DNA of 64,000 nt from Tuwongella immobilis (GCF_901538355.1 NZ_LR593887.1:6052920-6116919), one strand, 5' to 3'; numbered from the stretch's first letter, positions 1 through 11,884 are shown. The notes: generated by a model not told the origin, from the sequence alone. Numbers and translations: made by a program.

Positions 1-356
1 AACTGCTGCAAGGTGCCAAAAATATCTCGCACATACCTATCGATCTGAACATTGGGCGGACGACGATTGTTTTCAACAACGATCCAATCTCCTCCCCTTA
101 CATGCTCGACCGTGTACGCATGAAGCGCCCAGACGGCCCAGCCCCACTCCTCACATCCGACGAAGTACGTGTGCCATTCCGAGACTCGGCAGTTGGAGAC
201 GACCTCATCATCGGCGGTTTCTTCGGCTGCGTCGATGGTGAGCCACTCGCCACTTGCTGCGAGCAGCCGATCGCCGGCAACGAGTTCACTCGCTTTGGCC
301 CAGCAGAGGCCGCGTTCGCTGCGGTCGCTCCAGAACGGATGCTCACCGGTGGTGCG
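1..356 (-). pseudogene. Truncated Hint (Hedgehog/intein) domain with start of a toxin tail
   Basis: Read on the minus strand, this stretch encodes the second half of a Hint protease domain, from about RTTGEHPFWSDRSERG through EETADDEVVSNCRVSEWHTY. It is followed by a short unique tail (about 40 residues from ALHAYTVEHV) that runs off the left window edge. It closely matches the Hint domain of the 2551-aa toxin encoded at 33606-41261 and a second remnant near 33.0 kb. Homology stops abruptly at about 356; upstream of that there is no start codon, no N-terminal half of the Hint domain and no toxin body. I read it as an orphan toxin-tail cassette or decayed toxin gene. The nature of the C-terminal tail cannot be judged because it is cut off. 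Confidence 0.75.
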
Positions 357-941
357 TCTAGTGGATCAACGATGTCGATTTCCAGGGCTATTCTTCTGCT
401 CCAGCCTGAAAATGACTTCGCTATACCCCGCAATTCGACGTTGTCGGTCCACTACTTCGATGGCCAAAAGGACGTTGTCGCGACAAAGGACCGTTGTTCT
501 TTTCGGGGAGGATAAACGAGTTGCTTCAATCATGCCGAACGAAGATTCGGTGATTCCAATGCCTCGATTGCTGAGATGATCATCGGGATGACTTCATTTG
601 GCTCATCGGTTTTCATTTCATGAACTCCGAATGGCGAGGACCACACTTTGAATGGAACTGCAAAGCTGAAGTGGCCATGAACCAAACGTGACGACAGAAT
701 CGCATCATGAATTTTCAGCTCGCTCCAGCGTTGGTTTTGGTGGCGAGTGGAATCATGCTTGAATCTGAGCGATCACGATCTCAATAAACAGGTCAACTTC
801 CCAAAGCTCGGATTTTCCGATCCGTGTTCCGTGGGGAAGTCTGCCTCCCCGCACGAATTCCACAGCTGCTCCCTGCTTTGCTCGTCGCACCCGGTTGTCT
901 CAGATCCTCAGATTCGCCCCAACCATTGCAGCGAGGAGGGG
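357..941. other. Gap without a recognisable gene
   Basis: No frame here has a convincing start, ribosome site or recognisable protein motif. It separates the Hint remnant from the zinc-ribbon gene and probably contains decayed toxin-locus sequence on its left side. Confidence 0.5.
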
Positions 942-1643
942 TTAGGATTCGAGGTAGACAGCGCGGGCGCAGGATTTGCAGGTGGTGAAACGGCCCGCTT
1001 CGAGGTCCATGATTTGTTGGCCGGTGAAGCCTGTGTGGCAATGACCACAGGCACGATTGCGGACGGGGGCGAGGGCGTTTTCGTGATAGGATTGGACGAG
1101 TCGGGCAAGTTGAGAGCGGGCATCGTCGGGGAGTTTGGCCTCGGCGGTGGCGAGTTCGGTCTCGGCGGCGGCGACTTCGGCGACGAGTCGTTGATGGCGA
1201 GCTTTGGACTCGGTTTCCGTGTTGGCGAATTGGTTGCGGGCTTCGACGAGTTCGGCTTCGAGTTTGGGTAAATTGGCGGTATCCGCCTCGAGTTGCGTGA
1301 GTTTCTCGAAGATCGAATTTTCGAGTTCATCGATCCGCGCTTTGGCGGTGGCGATTTCGGTCTGTTTCGAGGTGTATTCTTTTTGGTTGCTGACGGTATC
1401 GAGTTGCTGTTCGAATTTCTTCGCTTGGGCGGAGAGCATCTTGAGGGATGTCTCCATTTCGTGAATTTGCACTTTGAGTTTCTTCAAAGCGTCTTGAGCA
1501 TTCTTGAATGCTTGTTCTTGGTTGGCGAGTTTCGTCTGATGGATTTTGAGCGTGCGGGGACCGCGTTCGATTTCGCTTTGCAGGTTTTTGATGAGCCGGC
1601 GCAGACGATGAATCTCACGGAGCACCGGGGAGAGTGAGGCCAT
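942..1643 (-). CDS. Coiled-coil protein with C4 zinc ribbon (CT398/DUF164-like)
   Basis: A 233-aa cytoplasmic protein. Residues about 10-190 are a long charged heptad-rich coiled coil (repeated KLANQEQAFKNAQDAL-type segments). The C-terminal 35 residues form a zinc ribbon with two CxxC pairs (CGHC and CKSC). This matches the zf-RING_7/C4-type zinc ribbon family, of unknown biochemical role and often described as nucleic-acid binding. It lies just downstream of rpoD on the same strand, so it may be co-transcribed, although a hairpin sits in the 86-bp gap. The start at 1643 gives MASLSPVLREIHRLR, which fits family N termini. The family assignment rests on architecture and the paired CxxC. Confidence 0.8.
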   Translation of the reverse strand: MASLSPVLREIHRLRRLIKNLQSEIERGPRTLKIHQTKLANQEQAFKNAQDALKKLKVQIHEMETSLKMLSAQAKKFEQQLDTVSNQKEYTSKQTEIATAKARIDELENSIFEKLTQLEADTANLPKLEAELVEARNQFANTETESKARHQRLVAEVAAAETELATAEAKLPDDARSQLARLVQSYHENALAPVRNRACGHCHTGFTGQQIMDLEAGRFTTCKSCARAVYLES

Positions 1644-1687
1644 CCCGGAATTCCTTTCGCGTTAGCACGAAGAGGGCACAGAGCAAC

Positions 1688-1717
1688 CGCCCTGGGTGCG
1701 GGAGTGCAACCAGGGCG
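1688..1717 (-). terminator. Hairpin downstream of rpoD
   Basis: An 8-bp perfect inverted repeat (CGCCCTGG / CCAGGGCG) with a 14-nt loop, lying 13 bp after the rpoD stop on the minus strand. There is no clear T tract, so it may be a weak terminator or an mRNA-stabilising hairpin. Confidence 0.4.
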
Positions 1718-1729
1718 ATTTGCCAGAGA

Positions 1730-3382
<1,653 letters not shown>

Positions 3383-3477
3383 CCAAACCCTCCTCACCTC
3401 AAAAAAGCGGAGTGGAGCCACGCGAACAACCAGTCCTTCAGCGGCGACGGGGCCATCCCGACCGAGGCGGTTGCGAG

Positions 3478-5322
3478 TCAAGTTGCTCGCGGCGACGATG
3501 AATCCGTACCCTTGCTTCGAGCCTGCACAGCCTTCAGCAAGTCCAATGCTTGTTGATGATCCGTGGTGTGCGCGAGTTGATCGCGCAACTGCCGTTTGGT
3601 TTGCACGGTCCGCCGCTCGGTGAACGCCGCCAAAATGCGGGTCAACCAAGCATTGCGGTCATTCACCGTCCGACCGACATCTTGCAGTTCCAGCGCTTTG
3701 GTCGCCAGAGCCGGGTGATTCAGTCGCGGTCGCAGGGCATCCAGATCGGGGGTTTCCCCTTCTGCATGCAGTGCATACAGTCCTTCTAACAAGCGTCGCA
3801 ATCCGGGGTGGGTCATTTCTTCCAGCGGCAGTTGCGCTGCGGCGATCCCCACCAGGGACGGCTCGGCAAGCAGAATTTCGAGTAATTGCCGTTCCAACAT
3901 CGGAGCGGGGCCACCGGATTGACCGGCCGACCGGGTGATGGTCGATGCGCTTCCGTGGGGATCGACAGGTGCCCCTTCCGCGAGACGGGCCTCGCGTTGT
4001 CGGCGTGCGTCCTTCAATTCCCCAAGTCTTGCCCATATTGTTTCTTCGCGCAAACGAAGACGATGAGCAATTCGTGTAATTAACAATTCTTGCTTGACAC
4101 GTCCGGATTGTCCGGTCACTTCGGGCGTAAGCGCTAAAATCCCTAAAATCGCATCGACAACACGACGGGTCGATTCGATCGAATCATCTTCTTTGGAAAG
4201 AAGCCGATTCATCTTAAAGTCCAGGGCATCAACGCTTTCCTGGAGTGCTTTTTTGAATGGGTCTGCTCCGTGAGCCACGAGCAGATCGCACGGATCCATT
4301 CCATCGGGTAGCGTGGCAATTTTGAGTTCCACGTCTTGGCTGATGAAAATCTCCAAGGCGCGGTCCACACCGGTCATCCCACCGGCATCGGCATCGAACA
4401 CCAGCACAACTCGGGGCACAAATCGCCGTAACTGGTTGATGTGGCGGAGGTTCAGTGCCGTCCCCATCGTCGCCACCACTTGCGGCACGCCCATTTGATG
4501 CGCCATCAGCACATCGGTATAGCCTTCGACCACCGCGAGATAACCTTCGGCAGCGCCGGCTTGTCGGGCATGGTCCAGACCGTAGATCAGTTCGCTTTTG
4601 CTGAACAGCGGCGTTTCTGCCGAGTTATAGTATTTCGGCCCTCGGCTGGCATACGGAGAATCTGGAAGAATTCGCCCACCAAATCCCACCGTTTGACCGC
4701 GAGTATCCCGAATAGGAAACATAATCCGGTCGCGAAAGCGATCATAGTACCCGGATTGTTCCTTCCGTTCGGCGATGAGGCCGATTTCCTTCAAGGTTGC
4801 GGGGTCGATGCGTTCGCTGCGGGCGAGTTTGACCAGCCAGTCGCCCATGGCGGGAGCGTAGCCCAGCCCAAACTGTCGCACGATTGGCCCAGCGAGCTTG
4901 CGTTCGCCCAAATAGAGGCGTGCTCCCTGGGCGAGTTCGGAGTCGAGTAGAACCTGTTGATAGTGGTTTGCGGCCCAGCGCATGGCTTCGAGCAGCCGAA
5001 TGCGGCCATCTAATGCGGAGCGGTCATCATCGTCGAGGGAAATTCCGACTCGGCGGGCGAGAATAGCCCGAGCTTCGAGGAAATCGACCTTTTCGTAGCC
5101 CATGACAAAGGAGAAGACGTCGCCGAATGCACCACAGGCCCAACAGCGATAGCGTTGGCGGCGTGGATCGACGTCCAAAGACGGACGATGATCTTGATGG
5201 AATGGGCAGATCGCCTTGAATGATGCACCGGCGGGTGTTAAGTGGAGGTAATTCCCCACCACCGCGACGATGTCATTCGCGTCTTTCACCTGCCTGGTCA
5301 GGGCAACCCGCTGATCGGCCAA
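3478..5322 (-). CDS. dnaG: DNA primase DnaG
   Basis: A 614-aa primase that makes RNA primers at the replication fork. The CHC2-type zinc finger is at residues 39-63 (C39, H42, C60, C63). The Toprim catalytic core has EGYTD at 266-270 and DADAGG further on. The C-terminal third is the divergent DnaB-helicase-interaction region. Length is normal for the family. The start is uncertain: position 5322 is a TTG codon giving [15 protein letters not shown], and a GTG lies 11 codons downstream ([12 protein letters not shown]). The family usually has about ten residues before the conserved DIV motif, which favours TTG. No strong ribosome site precedes either. rpoD follows on the same strand. Confidence 0.95.
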   Translation of the reverse strand: MADQRVALTRQVKDANDIVAVVGNYLHLTPAGASFKAICPFHQDHRPSLDVDPRRQRYRCWACGAFGDVFSFVMGYEKVDFLEARAILARRVGISLDDDDRSALDGRIRLLEAMRWAANHYQQVLLDSELAQGARLYLGERKLAGPIVRQFGLGYAPAMGDWLVKLARSERIDPATLKEIGLIAERKEQSGYYDRFRDRIMFPIRDTRGQTVGFGGRILPDSPYASRGPKYYNSAETPLFSKSELIYGLDHARQAGAAEGYLAVVEGYTDVLMAHQMGVPQVVATMGTALNLRHINQLRRFVPRVVLVFDADAGGMTGVDRALEIFISQDVELKIATLPDGMDPCDLLVAHGADPFKKALQESVDALDFKMNRLLSKEDDSIESTRRVVDAILGILALTPEVTGQSGRVKQELLITRIAHRLRLREETIWARLGELKDARRQREARLAEGAPVDPHGSASTITRSAGQSGGPAPMLERQLLEILLAEPSLVGIAAAQLPLEEMTHPGLRRLLEGLYALHAEGETPDLDALRPRLNHPALATKALELQDVGRTVNDRNAWLTRILAAFTERRTVQTKRQLRDQLAHTTDHQQALDLLKAVQARSKGTDSSSPRAT

Positions 5323-5999
5323 GGGGCACCTGTCGATGCAGGGATGAATCCGTCGAATGCCAATCCGGGTGTCCGAAAATGGAAGCCCGAACGTGAGATC
5401 GATGGATCATCGAGTGCGAGAAGACTGACGATTCCTATTGGGAATGATACGCAACGTCGCAATTTGGCGACAATGATGATGTGGCAGACAACCCATACCA
5501 TAGGCCGACACTGAATGCTTGCATTCAGATCAACGGGGTAACGTTACCGGGTTGGAGTCGGGTATGAGCATTGGGGAGCCAGCATCAGCCACCAAACCAT
5601 CCATGTCGATTGATCACCGGTCAATCGGGCGATCGGCGTAGCACACCCAGGAGATCCTGCGTCGGGAGAGATGCAGGACGGAATTAATCCGTTAATTCCT
5701 CCATCATCATAACCGATCTCGTCTTGCTCGTCAAGCGTGGCAATCAGCGAAACTCCCAACTTTCCTTGACTTCGCTAGTTTTTCGCTCCTATCGTAGCGA
5801 TTTTTGGAATTGGGGGAATTGGGCAGGATTCCTTGGGTCGAATTGGGGGGACGAATCGGGGTTGCTTGGATTTGCCGGCGGATTCGATTGAACCTGATGC
5901 TCGGATGATGCCGACGATAAGGCATAGGATGATGGACCGTTTTGGGATCGATCGGCGGATGGGTTCAGGAACGGTCCTGGGGGATGAAGGAGACCACGG
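5323..5999. other. Divergent intergenic region between dnaG and the 6.0-kb gene
   Basis: About 680 bp with no supportable gene. It should contain the outward promoters for dnaG (minus) and the secreted protein (plus). Two palindromes lie in it and are listed separately. Confidence 0.6.
5511..5554. promoter_or_regulatory. Two adjacent palindromes upstream of dnaG
   Basis: CTGAATGC-TT-GCATTCAG at 5511-5528 and an imperfect palindrome centred on GGTAACGTTACC at 5531-5554 (flanked by CAAC and GTTG). Both are about 190-230 bp upstream of the dnaG start. They look like operator-type dyads, since neither has a T tract. No regulator can be named. Confidence 0.35.
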
Positions 6000-7904
6000 A
6001 TGGCGAAACGACGCATTGGATTGCGCCTGTTGGCAGTGCTGGCGCTGAGCGGTGCCTGGGGGGGGATGGCCCAAGCGGCACCGACAGTGGAGCAAATGCT
6101 CGCCTATAAGCCCACGCAACCGAGTGTCAAGATTAGCACGCCGGCCGCGGCGGAGCTGGCCGGTTGCAAGGTGGAGCTGATCAAGGGTGCGAAGGCGGCC
6201 AATGGTCGCACGCCCAGCGGCTGGTTGTTGCGTGATCCGCGGCGATTGCCGGTCTGCTGCTTCTTGGACACCGACGGCGATAATCATATTGATGTTTGGG
6301 CCTACTACACCGATGGCCAAGAATCGTATCGCGAAGTCGATACCAACTTCAATCAAAAGCCCGATCACTACCGTTGGCTTGGCACCAATGGGTCGAAGTG
6401 GGGCGTGGATCTGAACGAAGATGGCCGCATTGATTCGTGGAAATCGATTTCTTCCGAAGAAGTCAGCCAAGAATTGCTGCAAGCGGTTCTGACCAAAGAT
6501 GCGGCCCGATTCCAGGCGTTGTTGATTTCCAAGTCGGAACTCGACTCGTTGGAATTGCCGGAAAGCGAAGCCAACCGCATCCGCGAAGCAACCGCTGCGG
6601 CGGTGGCCAAATTCCAAAAGACCGTCCAAACCTTGTCGGCATTGGATGGGAAAACCGCGTGGGTGCATCTGGAAACGGGCGCTCCGCACTGCACCGCTGC
6701 CGATTCACTCGGGGCCAAACAAGACCTGATTCGTTACAAGAACGGCACGATTCTGTACGAAAACGGCGGCAAACACGATTGGCTGCAAACCGGCGAAATC
6801 ATCCAAGTGGGTCGCGCATGGCGGCTGGTGGATGGCCCGGTTCCTGGCTCCCGCGTGGAAGAAGTCGCTAGCAACACCGGCGTCAACAGCAACGGCTCGA
6901 TCATCCCGGTGGAACCGGAAGCCAAGCCGCTGCTGGAAGATCTCAAGCAAGTGGATGCCACGGCTCCGCAGGGGAACATCCCTGCCGAAGTGATCCGCTA
7001 CAATCTGGCCCGCGCCGCGGTGCTGGAAAAGATCATCTCGAAGTCGAAGCCGGAACAGCAAGAACAATGGCTGAAGCAGTTGGCCGACTGCCTCAGCACG
7101 GCGTCGCAAGCGGGTGATGCCGGTGCGTTCACGCAACTGGGACAACTGCGTGCGAAGTTGGCGGCGGCCTCGGCGGGTTCCAACTCGGCGGCCTATGTCA
7201 CCTTCCGCGAAATGTCGGCTGGCTACGCGCTGTCGCTGTCGCGTTCCAGCAAGAGCGACGAAATGGTGAAGGTGCAAGAACAATGGCGCACCTCGCTGAC
7301 GAAGTTCGTGGCCGATTATCCCTCGGCGGATGATACCCCCGAAGCCTACATGCAATTGGGCATGGCCCATGAGTTTGTCGGCAAGGAAACCGAAGCGAAG
7401 AATTTCTACGGCCTGCTGGTCAAGAATTTCTCGTCGCATCCGCTGGCGAACAAGGCCAACGGTGCCCTGCGTCGGCTGAATCTCGAAGGCAAAGACTTCG
7501 AGCTGACGGCGACCAAAGTGGGCGGGGATGAGCCGTTTGATGTCTCGACGCTGCGAGGCAAGTCGGTGCTGGTGTACTACTGGGCGAGCTGGAATCAGCA
7601 ATCCGCCGCCGATTTCGCCAAGCTGAAGGCAGCGCAAGCGGCCTATCAAGCGAAGGGGCTGGAAATCGTCACGGTGAACCTGGATAACACTGCGGCGGAA
7701 GCCAAGGCGTTCCTGGCTCAGCATGCCCTGACCGCCACGCACATCGGCTCGCAATCCGGCGGGTTGGATAGCAATCTGGCCAATCAGTACGGTGTACTGG
7801 TGCTGCCGAATGCCTTCTTGGTCGGCAAGGATGGCAAGGTGGTCAGCCGATCGGTGCAGATGGCCACGCTGGAAGATGAACTCAAGAAGTTCCTGGGGAA
7901 CTAA
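6000..7904 (+). CDS. Secreted protein with C-terminal thioredoxin-fold domain lacking CxxC
   Basis: A 634-aa protein with a clear signal peptide (MAKRRIGLRLLAVLALSGAW, ending near AQAAP). The first part contains short Asp-rich segments (DTDGDNHIDVW, DLNEDGRIDSW) resembling EF-hand/dockerin-like calcium loops. The middle is alpha-helical, with a segment like a TPR unit. The last ~130 residues resemble a TlpA/AhpC-TSA thioredoxin fold (STLRGKSVLVYYWASWNQQS, then VLPNAFLVGKDGKVVSR). The normally catalytic WCxxC is WNQQ here, so no thiol redox activity is expected. The ATG at 6000 follows a GGAG site. The exported domain could be structural or substrate-binding. Function is unknown. Confidence 0.75.
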   Translation: MAKRRIGLRLLAVLALSGAWGGMAQAAPTVEQMLAYKPTQPSVKISTPAAAELAGCKVELIKGAKAANGRTPSGWLLRDPRRLPVCCFLDTDGDNHIDVWAYYTDGQESYREVDTNFNQKPDHYRWLGTNGSKWGVDLNEDGRIDSWKSISSEEVSQELLQAVLTKDAARFQALLISKSELDSLELPESEANRIREATAAAVAKFQKTVQTLSALDGKTAWVHLETGAPHCTAADSLGAKQDLIRYKNGTILYENGGKHDWLQTGEIIQVGRAWRLVDGPVPGSRVEEVASNTGVNSNGSIIPVEPEAKPLLEDLKQVDATAPQGNIPAEVIRYNLARAAVLEKIISKSKPEQQEQWLKQLADCLSTASQAGDAGAFTQLGQLRAKLAAASAGSNSAAYVTFREMSAGYALSLSRSSKSDEMVKVQEQWRTSLTKFVADYPSADDTPEAYMQLGMAHEFVGKETEAKNFYGLLVKNFSSHPLANKANGALRRLNLEGKDFELTATKVGGDEPFDVSTLRGKSVLVYYWASWNQQSAADFAKLKAAQAAYQAKGLEIVTVNLDNTAAEAKAFLAQHALTATHIGSQSGGLDSNLANQYGVLVLPNAFLVGKDGKVVSRSVQMATLEDELKKFLGN

Positions 7905-7916
7905 GTCGTTCTGGAT

Positions 7917-7950
7917 CGCCGAATGATCCTCACGGATTGGCCATTCGGCG
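7917..7950 (+). terminator. Hairpin after the thioredoxin-fold gene
   Basis: A 9-bp perfect inverted repeat (CGCCGAATG / CATTCGGCG) starting 13 bp after the stop codon, with a 16-nt loop. There is no long T tract. It probably marks the transcript end. Confidence 0.45.
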
Positions 7951-8043
7951 TCATCACTCGGACTCCGATTCGCGGCAGGATGCCACGAGTCGGAGTTTGC
8001 TCGATTCGATTCCCTGAATGTTCGCAATCGGGAGCATTCCTGC

Positions 8044-9432
8044 ATGGACTTATTCGAATCCATCCGCGAAGGGCACCGACGCCGGGCACAACCCCTGGCG
8101 GCCCGGATGCGGCCTCGGAATTTGGCCGAATTCGTGGGGCAGGAGCATTTCATTGGCCCTGGCAAACTGCTCCGGCGCATGCTCGAAGCGGATCGCCTGG
8201 CATCGCTGATTTTTTACGGCCCGCCCGGCACCGGCAAAACCGCCCTGGCGCAGGTCATCGCCCACCACACCAAGAGCCGATTTCGCCCGCTGAACGCCGT
8301 CGCCGCTGGCATCAAAGAAGTCCGGGATATTCTCACCACCGCCCGCACCGATCTGGAAACCAACGGCGAACGCACGATTCTGTTTCTGGACGAAATCCAC
8401 CGCTTCAATCGCTCGCAGCAAGATGTGCTGCTGCCCGATGTCGAAGAGGGAATTATTCTGCTCATCGGGGCCACCACGCAGAATCCGTATTTCGCCATCA
8501 ATACGCCGCTCTTGAGCCGCAGTCATATTTTTACGTTCGAGGCGCACACCCGCGAGCAGATCCGCATGCTGCTGGAGCGGGCGATTCGAGAACCGCAGCG
8601 TGGCTTGGGGCATCTGCCGATTGAGGCGGATTCCGATGCGCTCGATTTTCTCGCGGAACTCTGCGATGGCGATGCCCGACGTGCGCTCACCGCGCTGGAA
8701 GTCGGCGTGCTCTCCGCCCGCGAGCGGCCCATTCGCTTCACGCTGGAAGTGGCACAAGATTCCATCCAGAAGAAAATCCAATCGTTTGATCCCACTGGGG
8801 ATACGCATTACGATCTGGCCAGCGCGCTGATTAAATCGCTGCGGGGAAGTGATCCCGATGCGGGGATTTACTGGTTGGCCCGGATGCTGGAAGCGGGTGA
8901 GGAGCCGCGATTCATCATTCGCCGCATGGTGATTTTTGCCTCGGAAGATATCGGCAACGCCGATCCGCGGGCGCTCATGCTGGCCACCTCCGCGCTGCAA
9001 GCCATCGAGTTCATCGGCCTGCCGGAAGCGCAACTCACGCTGGCCCATCTGGCGACGTACTTGGCGACTGCGCCGAAGTCGAATGCCGCAACGCTGGCGA
9101 TTGCCGCCGCCCGCAAGGATGTCCGCGACGGTCGCACGCTGCCGGTGCCGGCCCATCTGCGGGATTCGCACTATGCGGGTGCCGAATCATTCGGGCACGG
9201 AACCGGCTATCAATATGCCCACAATTATGATGGCGGCTTTGTCGATCAGGCGTACATGACCGAAGATCGCCGCTACTACGAACCGACCGATCGCGGCTAC
9301 GAAGCGACCATTCGCCAACGCTTGGAGCAGTATCGGGCCCGACTCGCCGAGGCAAAACGGGGCGTGCAGCAGGCTCCCCCGCCGATCGTCCCCCCGCAGT
9401 CGGCCCGCGAGTCCGAATCAGCCCCCGAATAA
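8044..9432 (+). CDS. rarA: Replication-associated recombination ATPase RarA (MgsA)
   Basis: A 462-aa AAA+ ATPase acting at stalled replication forks, related to clamp loaders and Mgs1/WRNIP1. The N terminus has the family signature RPRNLAEFVGQEHFIG. Walker A (GPPGTGKT) is at residues 59-66, and Walker B reads LFLDEIHRFNRSQQD. Sensor regions follow (IGATTQNPYFAINTPLLSR). The C-terminal oligomerisation domain contains DPDAGIYWLARMLEAGEEP and a segment like MRDxHY (LRDSHYAGAESFGHG). Length matches the family, with a short Pro/Glu-rich tail. The start follows a weak ribosome site. Confidence 0.95.
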   Translation: MDLFESIREGHRRRAQPLAARMRPRNLAEFVGQEHFIGPGKLLRRMLEADRLASLIFYGPPGTGKTALAQVIAHHTKSRFRPLNAVAAGIKEVRDILTTARTDLETNGERTILFLDEIHRFNRSQQDVLLPDVEEGIILLIGATTQNPYFAINTPLLSRSHIFTFEAHTREQIRMLLERAIREPQRGLGHLPIEADSDALDFLAELCDGDARRALTALEVGVLSARERPIRFTLEVAQDSIQKKIQSFDPTGDTHYDLASALIKSLRGSDPDAGIYWLARMLEAGEEPRFIIRRMVIFASEDIGNADPRALMLATSALQAIEFIGLPEAQLTLAHLATYLATAPKSNAATLAIAAARKDVRDGRTLPVPAHLRDSHYAGAESFGHGTGYQYAHNYDGGFVDQAYMTEDRRYYEPTDRGYEATIRQRLEQYRARLAEAKRGVQQAPPPIVPPQSARESESAPE

Positions 9433-9559
9433 GTCGCCGAAATCGACATGTCCGCACATGGAACGGAACATCGATGATTCATCGCGGGCATTGGCATGGA
9501 CCGGGATGGTAAAATCGGTACAATCGGCTGATGTTTCCATCCGCGTGAGGGGGAATTCC

Positions 9560-11884
9560 ATGCGTCTGCTGTCACCTCCGATGGGTTGGGCGTTGGGTCT
9601 GCTGTGCGTTGTGACGGCACCCGTGGCCGGCCAAGTTGACGAACGGCCCCGCGAAGCATTGCCCCCCACCCGCGAAGAACTCGCCCGCCAACAAGCCGAA
9701 GAACCACGCCGCAAAGCCGAGACACTCTTCGGGTTAGGGGTGCTGCTGGCCAGCGATGACCGCCTGCTCGAAGCGACTCGCACTCTGGAAGAAGCGATTC
9801 GGCTCGATCCCAAAGCGCTGGCCCCGCGTCGGGCATTGGTGCCGCTCTATTTGGCATTTGAGCGGGAAGACGATGCCCTGGCCCTGAGTCGGGAGATTGT
9901 CGCGGCCGATCCCGGCGATTACGAGATGTGGCTGTTGCTGTCTCGCAAGCACAAATCTGCCCGCCGACTGGTCGAAGCCAGCGAGACACTCGAACGGGCA
10001 CTCGCCAGCAAACGCTTGAACGAACAACCCGACCGCCTGCTGATGCTGCTCGAAGAACAATCGCAATTGTACGAACAACAATCGAAACTCGACGATGTCG
10101 AGCGCATCCAACGTCGCATTGTCGCGGTGGTGACGCAGCATCAGGGCCGCTTGTTGGATGAACGCAAACTGACGGAAGATGGCCTGCTGGAATCGCTCGC
10201 GAAAACGCACGAGGCGATTGGGCGGCTGAGTGTCGCCAATCAGCGGTTGGAGAACGCCGGAATCGCCTTCCGGGAAGCGCAGACGATCTATCAACGCTTG
10301 GCGGCCAAGAAGGGACCGGGTGCCCAATCGGCGGCGGCGGCCCGTCTCGAAGGCAATCTGGCGGAAGTCTATTTCGCCCAGCAAAATCTCGATGCCGCGT
10401 TGCAAAGTCTGAATCGCTATCTGGAATCCGCCCCAGCGTCGATCGATCCGTATGAACGCAAAGTCACGATTCTGAAGACGTTGGGACGCACCAGCGATGT
10501 GGTGACCGAACTGCGTCGGCATGTGCAAGCCGATGCCAACCATCTGGGATTGCGTCTGCTGTTGGCCCGCGAATTGTCGCTGCAAAATACCCCGGCAGGC
10601 CGGAACGAAGCGGAACAAGTCTATCTGCAACTCAATCGAACGCATGTGCATCCGCAAGTGGTTCAGGGGCTGTTCGATCTGTACGCCCGGCAGCAGCGCA
10701 TGGACATGGTGCTGCAAAAACTCGACGATGTTTGGAAAATTACCGAGAACAAAGACACGCCCAACGACGAGAAGACCGAAGCCATCGCCCGCGCCAAGGT
10801 GATGCTCGATGTGCTGCGGCAGAATCGGAGTCTGGTGGCGGGGCTTCTGGTGGCCGCCCGCAACGATCTCAACCGCCGCACTCCACGCACCTTCGACACC
10901 TGGCGCGTGCTGGCAATGCTGGCCGCACGGACTCGCCAACTCGACTTCGCGGAATTGCTGTACCGTCAAGCGATGGACATGGCCAAAGCCAATCCCGCCA
11001 TGGAACCCGACATTCTGGATGGGCTGATTCGCGTGTTGCAGCAGGCCCGCAAGTATCAGGCGGTCGTCCAACTTTGCCGCGAACGATTGGGCGGCGATGC
11101 GGGATTTTCGCAAGTCGTGCTGCAATATCACCTGGCGCTTGCGCTCAGCAATTTGGACCAATTCGACGAGGCCATCCGCGAGATTGATCGGGCCATTCAA
11201 CTGGCCAGCGATTCCGCGCGGCTCAGCGTGCGCATTCGCAAAATCCACATTCTGCGACGGGCCCAGCGGTTCGAGACTGCCGTGTTTGAGTGCCTGAAAA
11301 TGCTGGAAGAATCGACGAATCCCGGCCACACCCGCGAAATTCGCTATGTGTTGTCGCACACCTACGGCAGCATGAACGATCACGCCAAAGCTGAAGCGGA
11401 ACTGCGGAAGATTCTGGAACTCGACCCGAATGATGCCTCTGCGAATAACGATCTGGGCTATCAACTCGCGGATCAGGGCCGAAATCTGGACGAAGCCGAG
11501 CGGATGATTCGCAAAGCCATCGATCTGGACCGTGCCCAACGGAAGAACGCCGCCGAGTTGGAACCCGAGAACGCCGCCTATCTGGATAGCCTCGGTTGGG
11601 TGCTGTTCCGTCAGGGGAAATGGGATGAGGCCCGCAAGTGGCTGGAGCAAGCGACCACCCTTCCCGAAGGCGAAGAAGATCCGACCGTCTGGGATCATTT
11701 GGGCGATGTCTTGGCCCGGATGCAACAACCGCTCCCCGCTCGGGAAGCCTGGGAAAAGGCCAAGGAACGCTACGAACGCGATCGGCGATTATACCCCGCG
11801 GAACGCCTGGAAGAGGTCAACCGCAAACTCCGCCAGGGCGATCTGCGAACCGTCCCCGCCACCCCCGTCAAGCGCGACCGCTAA
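9560..11884 (+). CDS. Exported TPR-repeat protein
   Basis: A 774-aa protein starting at ATG 9560, preceded by GAGGGGG. An earlier start at 9458 is possible but has no ribosome site and would mask the signal peptide (MRLLSPPMGWALGLLCVVTA, cleaved near VAGQV). TPR units occur from about residue 55 (LLEATRTLEEAIRLDPKALA) and again at the C terminus (AEAELRKILELDPNDASANN, DLGYQLADQGRNLDEAERMI, YLDSLGWVLFRQGKWDEARK). Such proteins act as scaffolds in the periplasm or envelope, and the partner is unknown. The stop is immediately followed by the first toxin-tail fragment. Confidence 0.85.
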   Translation: MRLLSPPMGWALGLLCVVTAPVAGQVDERPREALPPTREELARQQAEEPRRKAETLFGLGVLLASDDRLLEATRTLEEAIRLDPKALAPRRALVPLYLAFEREDDALALSREIVAADPGDYEMWLLLSRKHKSARRLVEASETLERALASKRLNEQPDRLLMLLEEQSQLYEQQSKLDDVERIQRRIVAVVTQHQGRLLDERKLTEDGLLESLAKTHEAIGRLSVANQRLENAGIAFREAQTIYQRLAAKKGPGAQSAAAARLEGNLAEVYFAQQNLDAALQSLNRYLESAPASIDPYERKVTILKTLGRTSDVVTELRRHVQADANHLGLRLLLARELSLQNTPAGRNEAEQVYLQLNRTHVHPQVVQGLFDLYARQQRMDMVLQKLDDVWKITENKDTPNDEKTEAIARAKVMLDVLRQNRSLVAGLLVAARNDLNRRTPRTFDTWRVLAMLAARTRQLDFAELLYRQAMDMAKANPAMEPDILDGLIRVLQQARKYQAVVQLCRERLGGDAGFSQVVLQYHLALALSNLDQFDEAIREIDRAIQLASDSARLSVRIRKIHILRRAQRFETAVFECLKMLEESTNPGHTREIRYVLSHTYGSMNDHAKAEAELRKILELDPNDASANNDLGYQLADQGRNLDEAERMIRKAIDLDRAQRKNAAELEPENAAYLDSLGWVLFRQGKWDEARKWLEQATTLPEGEEDPTVWDHLGDVLARMQQPLPAREAWEKAKERYERDRRLYPAERLEEVNRKLRQGDLRTVPATPVKRDR

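Noticed and set aside
6705-8180. Long minus-strand frame opposite the thioredoxin-fold and rarA genes
   Set aside because: High GC keeps antisense frames open. The plus-strand genes have signal peptide and AAA+ motifs, so this is a shadow.
9734-11728. Long minus-strand frame opposite the exported TPR gene
   Set aside because: Shadow. The plus strand carries regular TPR units.
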